Below, one piece after another: positions 44,787-55,454 of a stretch of 64,000 nt of DNA. The position numbers and the translations under genes were made by a program. Position 1 is the first letter of the stretch, and each line of letters starts with the position of its first letter. The notes below the pieces were generated by a model, which did no database searches, was not told the DNA's origin, and saw only the letters and a program-made list of their open reading frames with translations. Source of the DNA: Erodium maritimum (Eukaryota; Streptophyta; Magnoliopsida; Geraniales; Geraniaceae); contig OY997591.1 in assembly GCA_963921825.1 (NCBI GenBank), positions 46,583,825 to 46,647,824 of the forward strand, written 5' to 3'.

Positions 44787-47771
44787 TGTCACGCCCCAAA
44801 TCCGGTTTTGACCGGACTCGAGACGTGAATGAAAAATAAAATTAAATAATAACGATGAAAGTAGGCTTTCAAACAATCATAAACCTCCAAATTTAGTTTC
44901 GAACAAATAACTCGATAAAAAAAGTTCCAAACCGAAGTTAAGAGTCAAAACTCCGAATAAAGCCAGTAAAACATAAGGTCCAGTACAATGACAAAAGACG
45001 TCTCTAACAACAATAACACCCGGACTCTCCAGAAGCTCCCGAGCCTCGAGTCCACTACTCACCAAGCAAGCCTGTGCAAACAGTAAATAAAACAAACAGG
45101 GGTGAGCTTACGCTCAGTAGGGAAAAAAATAAGTAAAAGCAACCTCCACTTTGGTGATAAAACTGAATTAACACAATTAGTCACAATTTACAATTAACAC
45201 GAATAACCAACAAGATGCTAAGATAAAGAGAACAATAAGAAAATTCAATGCTTAAGGAAAAACAGTAATTCAAGAAGATTAAGGAAATGCGATGTAATCT
45301 CTGATAAGGCGACTAAAGAGAGAGTATTTAAATGTCACGTCGATAACTTAAACCACAATACTCTGATCCACAATTAGTCCTTGTGTCATGTCAGATACAA
45401 TACTCCGATCCACAATTAATAATAACTAATGAAACGACCCACGGGTCAAGATAGTTTGATCAACAAAAGGAGCAACTAATGGGATACACGAGTATTAAAA
45501 GATAGATAAACAAAACTGCAAGAGTTCGGTCCACACACGGACCAATATCACATAACGGAAACCCCTCGCTCCAAAGGGTACGCATACATCGGGACCCCCG
45601 GAAATATCCCCACGGGACACATAGAACATCGGGGCTCCCGGAAACGTCCCCAAAGGAACATAAGTCATCGGGGTACAGCAAAATAATATAACATATCATA
45701 CCGGAAAGCCCCTCAATCCAGAGGGTACACATACATCGGTACTCCCAGAAACATCCCCGCGGGACGCATACATCGGGGCTCCCGGAAATGTCCCCAAAGG
45801 ATCATGGGTCATCGGGGTGCAACAAATAATATAGCATAACATATCATACCGCAAACGCACATCGGCCTAGATATCTTCCCGGAACCTCCATTGGGGCACA
45901 ATATAACATGTCATACCGCAAACGCACTTCGGCCTAGACATCTTCCCAGAAACGCACATCGGGGACAACCATACATCATACGGGAAATGCACATCGGCCT
46001 AGATGTCTTCCCGGAAACACACCTCGGGGATACGATCATATACCATACCGGAAACGCACATCAGCCTATGTATCTTCCCGGAAACACACCTTGGGGTGCA
46101 CAAACAACGCCACACAACGGCATACCAAACCCAACGATCTTATCACAACACGCCACAAGGAATTCATATAAACAATTACACTTACCGCAACCACGATCCA
46201 TCGGTCTATCACCCACCCGATCATACAACTTGGCACAATCAATTACACTCAAACATTCAATCAAGCATTCATTCAATCTTTCAATCATTCATTCAACAAT
46301 TCAAAACACAAGCATCACAGTTTATCTAGTTTAGTTAGACTCTTATCTTAACCTAAATGCTAAGCAAGCACGACATGTGAGGCAATCACAAACGATCCTG
46401 AGGCTCATCACGGTCATTCTACTAGCACAACAATTTCCCAAGTATTGAAAGCGATTTAAACTAGTGAATCACATCCTATATGCCATCTAGGACCTTTCCG
46501 GTTATTAATTATAATAAAGTCATACATTTAATGTTCTTAAATATTACTCGAGGAGTTTAGTAATTTTCCCTACATCAAGAAGAACCAACAGCTACGTCTC
46601 CTAGCTGCTGACGTCCGGGCCTAACTCCGGTCTTCTCGGGCGAAGTCCAAATTCCCGGGACGAAGTCCAAGTATGGGTTAACAGGTAAAACGTCCAATCA
46701 GTCTCGGTATTGTCCAACAGTCCTCTAATGTCCATTTAGTCCGTTAATTAACCATTTTTAAATCATTTAAATTAATTTAATACAACTGCTGACCCAGATC
46801 CGACCCGGACCCGAAACCCAGACCCGGTCCAGAAACAAGACCCGACCGGACCTAGAACCGAACCGGACCCGGCTCCAGACCCGACTCAGACCCGGTCCAG
46901 AGACCTGGGCCTGGCCCGAGGCCCAAGTTGTCCGCCCCAAGGTCGTGTTCTGGCCCAGGCCATCCTGAGGCCCAAAGTCCGTCTGAAACGAAGCCCGTAA
47001 TGTGGTTCTGGCCCGAGCTGTAGATGGAGCAGGTCAGCTCTAGGGTTCCGGCCAGTCCGTCGGCGGCGAAGACGTCAGGGAGTTGAGGGAACGCGCGGCG
47101 AAGCTCAGAAACGACGGCAAAGCTCTGACCCGATTCTGGACGGGGATGGCAGACGTTGGCACGCAGCCAGATGCTTCCACTGCCTCAGATCTGGCGGGGG
47201 AAGCTCTCTCGCCGTCGGGGAGCTTCCGGCCAGCATCGATCCCGTCAGAACTCGCCTTCAACGTCGCCAGAGAGGGGCTTATGGCGGGTATTGACGGAGA
47301 AGAAGGACGGACGAAGGAGCACGAACCCGCTGCTCCTCTATCGATGGCACAACGAGGTACGAGGTCGGAGAAGACGAACCAGAGCAGCGAGCTCTTGGCG
47401 GCAGCGTCTCGACCCGTGACGGTGGGGTTTCGATTGGTACTCGGAGGTGAAGAACCTGGTGACGGCGATGGGCGGCGTAGATCTGGGAAGAGAGGGAGGA
47501 AGAGAGGAGTCGAGGGAGAGAAGGGAGGAGAGGGACAACGCTGAAACTGCCTCGAACTGCATGCGAAGACGCGTGAAGAAGGAGAAGGACCTGGAGAAGT
47601 TAGTGTTGGCGTGGGCTTCACGCTCGTGGGCCTGATTCGCACGGTTGAGCTGGTCCCGGTTCTTTGACCGACCCAGTTCAGCCCAACCCCTTATTCTCCC
47701 TTTTTTTTACTTCGAGGCTTTAAACCGATAGGTTTAGTATTTTAGATCTTTGAATTGAGACGGTCTTTACA
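44787..47771 (-). mobile_element. Solo LTR on the minus strand, target duplication TTGAT
   Basis: On the plus strand it runs from TGTCACGCCCC to GACGGTCTTTACA, with TTGAT at 44782-44786 and 47772-47776. On its own strand it begins TGTAAAGACCG, like the LTR at 13054. It has a CT/GC-rich leader block (47040-47640 here, giving spurious open frames) and an array of CGCACATCGGCCTAGAT units (about 45850-46080) preceded by CATCGGGGCTCCCGGAAA units (about 45580-45830). Its 3' part has diverged from the others while keeping the overall layout, so it is a third LTR subfamily. Confidence 0.92.
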
Positions 47772-47985
47772 TTGATGGTATGCACTTGGTCTTATACGAA
47801 TTAAAGATGCAGCATGTAATACAACATGTCCCCACGCAGAAATAGGTAATTGTGATTGCATTAATAAGGTACGTGCAATTACCTGTCTACGTTTAATAAA
47901 CGATTCTGCTAAACCATTTTGGGTATGTGCATTGAATGTCCCATATGACCAATGGGGGATGTGCTGGGGAGGGACTGTCAAAATT
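47772..47985 (-). pseudogene. Copia integrase core fragment
   Basis: The minus-strand frame contains AHTQNGLAESFIKRRQVIAR, then LPISAWGHVVLHAASLIR and RPSAYH, the conserved end of the Copia integrase core (the catalytic glutamate is in GLAESFIKR). It joins the fragment at 44290-44786 when the intervening solo LTR is removed. Upstream integrase is lost where LINE-like sequence begins. Confidence 0.88.
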
Positions 47986-48781
47986 CGCTTCTGGCACCTC
48001 CTTGAAAAGCCGCTACGGAAAGGGTTGGTGCTTAGGTTCCTGGAGATTCCAGACCCAATTCATGTTGAACTCACGTACACGAAGGTTCCCAACTTCTTTT
48101 ATAATTATGGTCGACTCGACCATATTTTGAAGGACCGTACGTGGGCAGTTAGAGGCCCCCACACGGTATGGGGAATTCATGCTGGAATACCACCGAGAGA
48201 AGAAAGTCAAGGCGTACGCTACAGACTGGGGAGAACCGGTCCGCCTGCCTGTCCTATCGGGTCCTGGCCTTCGGGGTCATTTGAACCGGGATAAGGGCCC
48301 TGGGCCCCTTATGCCCCCTCGGTCAAGCCATCTGGGCTTGACTAATGGTCCGCCGATTCGACCATCTACCCCTCCGGTGTTGGAGGATCTACTACCACAC
48401 CAGGACCATCTAGTCGGGAGGACTTAGGCAGATTGGGGAGCTCAGGAGGATGGTGTCCTTGGAGGCGCTGGAGCTGAGGACAACCAGAACACTCTGAAAC
48501 GGTCAGCAGTTGGGGTCCCTATGGAGGAACAGTTCAGGGCGTGGAAACAACCTCTCTAGGAGGAATGGGTGGTACATCGTGCATCAGGGACTTGACCTGG
48601 GAGGGGTCCTTATACGATGTGCTGCCTCCCCCTTCACTCTTACCGTTGAGGTCCCTCAGGATCTTCGATCTCCCATTTTTCCTCTCCGTTTTCTGGCATA
48701 GCCTATGAGACATCAAAATACCGCTTACATCGATTATGTTACGATAAGGGTTAGAGAACCGTTGCTCATCTATTCCGACCC
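47970..48781 (+). pseudogene. LINE ORF1 remnant (DUF4283/zinc-knuckle type)
   Basis: The plus-strand frame from about 47980 reads EKPLRKGLVLRF, PDPIHVELTYTKVPNFFYNY and GRLDHILKDR. This is the region before and around the CCHC knuckle of plant L1-type ORF1 proteins, normally with a VPNFCYNCGRLDH-like form. The knuckle cysteines are replaced (F, Y and R), so it no longer binds zinc. Proline-rich linker sequence with frame changes follows to the solo LTR. Nucleic-acid-binding ORF1 proteins help package LINE RNA; this copy is dead. Confidence 0.65.
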
Positions 48782-51700
48782 TGTAATAACCACTCCCGAT
48801 CAACGCCAGTCAAACCTGCGAAAAACAGGAAAATTTAAAAAATTTAAGACTGACACTTAATTGAACCTAAAATGATCCCGAGTGTCACACCGTACTTAAG
48901 TTGGCCCCGTTATCGACCGAAGTGAGTTCGGGGGGACTCATGGCAACTTTTTGATCAATTTGGGAAATGTTGACTTTTCGTTGGAAAAGTCAACCGAGCG
49001 ACGTTTTGGTCCATTCGAGGACCGTTTTGGATCCAAAAATCTTAGCCGCCGTTGCAGCGGTCTTAGTTGAGCCCTTTCCTTATAGCCCGTCAAGTTTCAT
49101 AATTTTTGGGAAAAAGTGCCCGTTCGGGGCCCGAAACGTCCGATTTTCGCGAATCTGATTGGAAAATATCTAATAGATATTTTGCCCAAAAGGTGTGGGA
49201 CCCACTTGACACTTGTCCAATATGTGGTGGTGTTAGTTTTGGGGGGAAAATAAAGATGAGAGGTGTTGGGGGGGGGGGGTGGAGGGGGGTTCGGCCATTA
49301 AGTCAAAAAAAGGAAAAAAAAATAGAAAAAAGAAGAAAAGAGTTAGTTTTAGAAAGAGAAAGAAGATATACACCAAACCGATCTTCGTTTTAGTTAATCT
49401 CAAATGTTAGGGTTTGGTTAAAATGAATGGTTTAGGGTTGTATTGAGGATTGGGGATTGTTAGAGACGTTTTGGGGACGTTTGGAGGTGAAGGGAGACGT
49501 TTTCCGGCGACCGGGAGCTCGGGAAGAGCTCCGGCCACCATATGAGGTGGCTGGCCGGAGCTAGGGCCGGCCACCACCATGGTGGGCGGGGCCCATTTAA
49601 GCCCTAGGGCCCACGACCAAGTTGGGCCAGGTGGGGCCCACGTTCTCGGGTGCTCGGGTTTAGTGTTCGGGAGGTTTAAAACGTTCCCCGGACCATTTAT
49701 CCATAACCGAATCGAAATTTGAAATTAAATTGGAAAAGTTATAATTATCGGGTTTAGAAACTTTAAACGTTAATTAATTGACTCAGAAGTCAGAATTCGA
49801 TTCTGTCAAGTACATTGGGACCCTCAAATTATTCTAAGACCGTAGAAACGAAAACGGGAATTTTTGGAGCCCCGGAAGGGCATTTACAAAACCCGGGCAG
49901 ATTCGCCATGTCGGGCGAATCGGGCCTTTACGGGTCCCTTATCGACAATGTCGAGTAATTGGGAAGTTTTGGAGTGATCGACATTGTCGGGGTTAAGTTT
50001 GGGCATCGAGTTTAATGATTTTCAGTTTATTCCTGCGGGTTATTAAGTGCCTTAAATTTGTGTTCTTTTAGATCGTACCACGGACCGAGGCAAGGGAAAG
50101 CTGGGTGAGTGACTGAGATCATCACCGGAGCTCGTTGGTTGGCTTTTGGGAGAACACGCACGAGGTAGGGAAAACTAGCCGGATCTCGGCCCTGACTAGG
50201 GAAAATTAACAGTAGAATTGCATGTGACACTGGGGTGTCGTGGGTTAAGTAAGTTATCGAATATTAGAACGGCATGATACGAGAACGTAGCGAATATTGG
50301 AAATGCATGTGACACTTAGTAGTGTCGTAGGAGCAGAGAACTTAGCATTATTAGAATTACTGGAGGCATATGACCATGCCCGGAGGTTGATTGTGAACTT
50401 ATCGAGATTAGGAGTACTGGAGGCATATGACCATGCCCGGAGGTTGATTGTGAAACTGTTGATATTAGGACTGTTGGATGCATTGGTTATGCCGGAGGTT
50501 GATTGTGTATTTTTTGTGTGTCTTTGGTGGCCTTGAGGGCCCGTGCTTTATTGTTGAGTTTTGGGTGGCCATGAGTGCCCGTGGGGTTGTTGAACCCGTG
50601 TCTTTACCTTTGGTGTTTTGGGTGGCCATGAGTGCCCGTGGGGTTGTTGAACCTGTGTCTTTACCTTTGGTGTTTTGGGTGGCCATGAGTGCCCGTGGGG
50701 TTGTTGAACCCGTGTCTTTACTGTTGGTGGTTTGAGTGGCCGTGAGTGCCCGTGGGGTTGTTGAACCCGTGTCTTTACCTTTGGTGTTTTGGGTGGCCAT
50801 GAGTGCCCGTGGGGTTGTTGAACCCGTGTCTTTACTGTTGGTGGTTTGAGTGGCCGTGAGTGCCCGTGGGGTTGTTGAGCCCGTGAGTTACTGTTGGTGT
50901 ATCTTGGGAGGCCGTGAGTGCCTGTGGGGCTGTTGAGTCCGTGTTTTACTGTTGGTGTATCTTGGGAGGGCGTGAGTGCTTGTGGGGCTGTTGAGTTCGT
51001 GTTTTTTCTGTTGGTGTCTTGGGTGGCCATGAGTGCCTGTGAGTGTTGAACCTGTGTTGTTACTGGTTGTTGAACTTGCTTGTGATTGTGATTGTGATTG
51101 TGTTTGTGGTTACTTGAGGTTGGGGGCCCGCTTCATGAAACGGGGGTCCATGAGCACACGCGTCTGCATGTTCAGACGGGTTAGGGGGCCCGCCCGTCAA
51201 TAAAGGGGTCCTGGCCGCGCGTGTGTGGTTTGGGTTTGTGAGCATTCTTTGGCTGGCTTACGAGTTAGAGTCTCGGTAAGTTGCGAGCATTCTTTGGCTG
51301 GCTTACGAGTTAGAGTCTCGGTAAGTTGCGAGCATTCTTCGGCTGACCTGACCGAGTTAGAGTCTCGGGAGGTTGCGAGTGTTCTTTGGCTGGTCTGACC
51401 GAGTTAGAGTCTCGGGAGGTTGCGAGCGTTCTTGGCACTGAGCAGTTGGCAGCTGGTATGCGATCCTTTGTGATCTTGGTTGGTGTTGCGTATTTATCTG
51501 TCGTGTCTTTGGTGTAGGTCGCCAATGGTTTTGTCGGGTCTACTTTACGTGTCAGGGTGTTGAGTTGGTCAAGGAAGGTAACTGTGGGTGTGTGTTCAGT
51601 CGGAGTACTTGGGTTGAGGTTGGTGTTCCCCGGTGTTGAGTTTGTGTTGGTGTTACCGGCATTGTCTGCTAATTATGCCGTAGTCAGTCTGTTATCCGTT

Positions 51701-51994
51701 GTGGTGAGCGAACGCTCACCCCTAGCTGCTTTTCCTACATGTACCGTTCGCAGGCTGGACTAGGTGAGCTTCTGAAGCTTGAAGAGCTAGAAGCGGGTTT
51801 CTGGGTTTATTTGAGTCTAGCGACGTATACCATGTTTTTGTCCACTTGTTGGGACTGATTTTTTTTGAGTTGTAAATATTATTTTGTTGAACTAAACTGG
51901 TATTTTGAAGTGTTTAAATGGAAAAGGTTTCAAAGTGTTTATTATTTTAAATGTTCGCGTCCCGAGTTCGGTTTACTGAAATTGGGGCGTGACA
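48782..51994 (+). mobile_element. Solo LTR, target duplication GACCC
   Basis: It begins TGTAATAACCACTCCC and ends GGGGCGTGACA, with GACCC at 48777-48781 and 51995-51999. Its 5' half is of the same subfamily as the LTRs at 9371 and 24362. It has a poly-G stretch near 49270, TGGGTGGCCATGAGTGCCCG repeats (about 50530-51030), its own array of GAGCATTCTTTGGCTGGC units (about 51240-51430) and the GGTGAGCG...CGCTCACC hairpin (51703-51720). Confidence 0.93.
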
Positions 51995-52089
51995 GACCCT
52001 TTACTCGTGGTCGGGGAATTTAATCCTCAGGGCACACCTATGTAATCTCTTGATATCAATAATGTTGCACCCTTTGTTCAAAAAAATAA
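51995..52089 (+). other. Possible 3' tail of the LINE remnant
   Basis: Short sequence after the solo LTR ending in CCCTTTGTTCAAAAAAATAAAATAACA, which could be a LINE poly-A tail. If so, the LINE copy was internally deleted before the LTR inserted. Weak evidence. Confidence 0.3.
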
Positions 52090-52964
52090 AATAACATAAG
52101 TTAATTATAAATAATTTTAACACACATAAAAATTAACTTCAACTTTTATTCGCCCATTTTAATTCAAACCGAACAAAATACAAGTTGAAGCATACAATCC
52201 AACGTACACATCATTGTTGTTATTGTCGAAGAGTTTGGATTTTAGCATCAATGTCTTCCATTCGTGCCCACAATCGGGACATCATTGAACCGTGTCGGGT
52301 CAACTGCTCGTCGTCGTAGTTGACGATGTCCTTATCCTACAAGGCATTGTATTGGACGAAGTGTTGTTGCCATTGGTTGGATAAGTCCTAATATAGGCGG
52401 TCCCTTTCTATTGCTATTCGTTCCGCCTCGCCCCTTGCTCGTTATTGGTGGTTTGAGAATGGGGTTGGAGGGGGTATTTATAGAGTTAGAATTAAGGATT
52501 TTAAAAAAGAGTTACCGTTATATTCGACCGTTGCAACGATCAATTTTTTTTTCCTCGACATGGTCATGTGTCAAGCCACGACTGGCTGCTCCAATGACGT
52601 GAGTCGCACGAACCGTGGCCCAGAAACACGGGGCGCGAGTCATGAGTCGGGAATCGAACCACATTTTAACGGGTCGCGAAACCGGCACACCACAACGCAA
52701 CGACCCGCAAACTACTAAACACACGATTCGGTTCGCAAGTCGCAACTCAACACCCTATGTTGTACATGCTCTAAGCATGTGATTTTGCTGATCACTGCAC
52801 AGCAATTGTATACTATTCGTCCCCGTGAAACAAAAGGGAGGCCCCACGCCGTCGTAAGTTCCATGACTCGTGAACCCAATACATCAGCACTCCTCCCTTT
52901 GTGCAGAAAGCCTAGCTCCATTCCTGGTTTGTCTTGTTCCCCTCACTCTCCACTACAAATTGAC
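52090..52964. other. Upstream flank of the pectin methylesterase gene
   Basis: 52230-52440 on the minus strand contains a glutamine-rich frame with two stops (phrases such as SNQWQQHFVQYNAL and TRHGSMMSRLWARMEDID), a decayed fragment of an unidentified protein. 52560-52750 is rich in GTCGCG/GAGTCG motifs and could be a transposon end. The promoter of the downstream gene should be here; no clear TATA box was assigned. An open frame without stops extends 62 codons upstream of the chosen start. Confidence 0.4.
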
Positions 52965-55454
52965 ATGACCCGAACTAGAAAATCTGGATTTCAATTCTTC
53001 TCCAAACCCAAATTCCTCATGGCCTCTCTCATTTCTCTCTCGCTTCTCTCCTTTCTCCTCTACCTCTCCCTCACTTCCGCCGCCAAACACCACATCCCTC
53101 GCCGTACTCCCGCCGACCAGATCCCGCAGGCCTGCGAGGCCACTCGCTACCCCGATTCCTGCCGTGCCTCGCTTCAGAACAAGGCTGCGGGAGACGCCAC
53201 CGCTCTTCAGATCATCCAGGCCGCGATGGGAGTCTCCGCCGCTGACCTACTCTCCGCCAAGTCTATGATCGCCAACATTCTGGCCGCTTCCTCTGGCAAT
53301 GTCAACCGCACCGGCGCCGCCAAAAATTGCGCCGAGCTCCTTCGCCTGTCCGAGTACAGGCTCTCCGCCTCCAAGGACGATCTCCTCACGCGCGGCCGCA
53401 TCAAGGACGCCCGCGCGTGGACCTCCGCCGCGCTCGCCTTCCAGTACGACTGCTGGTCGGCGCTCAAGTACGTGAACGACACCGCCGCGGTGGACCGAAC
53501 CATGGCTTTCCTCAACGACAACCTCATCGCGCACACCAGCAACGCGCTCGCCATGATGCTCTCCTACGACCTCCGTGGGGCGGACACCAAGCTGTGGATC
53601 CCGCCGGCGACGGAGAGGCAGGGCTCGTTTGAGGCCGCCGGAGCCGCATCGGAATTCGACGGCGGGATGGAGGACCGGATGAAGTCCGACGCAACGGTGT
53701 GCCGCAGCGGATGCGACTACGCCAAAGTTCAGGACGCAGTGGACGCAGCGCCAGAGAACCGGACGACAGGTCGTTTCGTGATATTCATAAAGGAAGGGAC
53801 TTACGACGAGATCGTGAGGGTTCCGTTAGAGAAGCAGAACGTGGTGTTCCTGGGCCAAGGGATGGGTAAAACTGTAATTACAGGGTCGCTGTACTCAGGC
53901 ATGCCTGGCATTACCACTTACAATACTGCTACAGTTGGTGAGTTCCACTATTCATTAATTACATGTGCTAATATCTTATCATCTGTACTGAATCTATTAA
54001 TTGGATCATATTATCACTTCACTACTCAGCTAAGCTTTCATCTATGAGGTCATATAATGTGAATCTTAGATGAGTTAAGTTTTAACATTGGTCATTAGTC
54101 AGACAGATGTTTGTTTTCTATAGTACATTCATAGTTAGGGATCTAGGCCATGCATTGTCAGCTCTAGTAATTATAACTGCACCAAGGATATGTGCCTAAG
54201 CTTTCGACTAGAAACATAGGCAAAGACGCTTGGATTGGTGCATGACACCCATCAGTTCTGATATAATTATTTTCAAATTACGATATGATATGTTTAGGCA
54301 TATTCTTAGATGGGTATGTATTTGATATTTGCAAAGTAACATAATGTAGCCAGGTTGATTGGCATTAATGATTACTGTAGATAGAGAATTTGTCAAGGCA
54401 TTGGTCATGTCAAGTGTTTATTTGCTTAGTTACTATGAAGGCTAGTTCCCATCAACCATGATGGTTTCTAGTTGGATGGAATTGGCTGGAACATGACAAG
54501 ATTGACTTTGAGAGCCTTACTATTTAAATTTTAAATCAAAATGACTGGGAAGCCAACCTTTTCTGCTTTGTTGCTTGTTTGAGCTAGTAAACAATGGAGT
54601 TTTTAGTTTAGATATGGTATTTTGAAATTCTGTTTGACAATAGCTTCTTGAAGTGAAAATGGAAAGTTATGATTTTCTGCTTGTAGGATTCTTAAATGGG
54701 TATTGTTTTTGTTAATTTACTTGATTATTTTGATCGACAATAACTGGATATTGACACAGGAGTCCAGGGAGATGGATTCATGGCCAGAGGTATCACCTTT
54801 CAAAACATTGCTCAGCCAAACCCTAAGACCCACCAAGCTGTTGCCTTCAGATCTGATAGTGATCGATCTCTGATCCAGGAATGTGAATTCATTGGGAGCC
54901 AGGATACTCTTTATCCTCACACCCTCCGACAGTTTTACAAATCATGCCGGATTCAAGGAAATGTAGACTTCATTTTTGGAAACTCAGCTGCTGTTTTCCA
55001 AAACTGCCTCATTCTTGTTAGTCCTAGGCAGCTCAGACCCGAAAAGGGTGAGAGCAATGCTGTGACAGCACACGGGAGAATAGATCCTTCCCAATCTGCT
55101 GGTTTTGTTTTCCAAAATTGCATAATCAATGGCACAGAGGCATACATAAAACTATACAATAGCAAACCGAAGGCACACAAGAATTACTTGGGGAGGCCAT
55201 GGAAGGAGTATTCAAGAGTTGTATTCATACGCTGTCAATTGGAAGCTCTCATAACACCACAGGGGTGGATGCCTTGGTCCGGTGACTTTGCATTGAAAAC
55301 GCTTTACTATGGGGAATTTGAGAATTCTGGCCCAGGATCTAACATGGCTGCTAGAGTAGGTTGGAGCAGCACAATCCCAGCTGATCATGTTGCCTCATAT
55401 TCTGTCAAGAATTTCATACAAGGGGATGAGTGGATTCCATCACGAGCTCAGTAG
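52965..55454 (+). CDS. Type-I pectin methylesterase with PMEI pro-region, two exons
   Basis: Exons 52965-53937 and 54760-55454 (GT...AG intron of 822 bases) give 555 residues. The protein de-esterifies homogalacturonan in the cell wall. Residues about 17-39 form a signal anchor ([19 protein letters not shown]). An invertase/pectin methylesterase inhibitor-like pro-region follows, with [12 protein letters not shown] (C57, C66) and further cysteines in AKNCAEL and DCWSAL. The catalytic domain holds Q350 (HQAVAF), Q372-D373 (SQDTLY), D394 (GNVDFIFG) and R470 (LGRPW), so the active site is complete. No RRLL-type processing site is evident between the domains. This ATG was chosen because the signal anchor follows it; the upstream in-frame ATG at 52779 would bury the anchor 62 residues inward. 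Exon 1 is very GC-rich. It resembles the PME51-type group, but orthology is unproven. Confidence 0.95.

Larger units (their letters stand above)
43039..47985 (-). mobile_element. Ty1/Copia remnant on the minus strand, split by a solo LTR
   Basis: A short 3' LTR (43039-43253), a purine-rich tract beside it (CCAAGGAGGAG on the minus strand), noncoding repeats, and pol fragments at 44290-44786 and 47772-47985. The 5' LTR, gag, protease and RT/RNase H core are absent. The chromovirus solo LTR at 44787-47771 sits inside pol; removing it restores the integrase-region reading frame. Confidence 0.85.

Noticed and set aside
45891..46334. A 147-residue open frame with repeated histidine-rich peptides
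   Set aside because: Produced by the tandem array within the solo LTR at 44787-47771.
47040..47642. A 200-residue open frame on the minus strand and a 153-residue frame on the plus strand
   Set aside because: Both lie in the same GC-rich block of the reversed solo LTR; overlapping frames on both strands are typical of GC-rich noncoding DNA.
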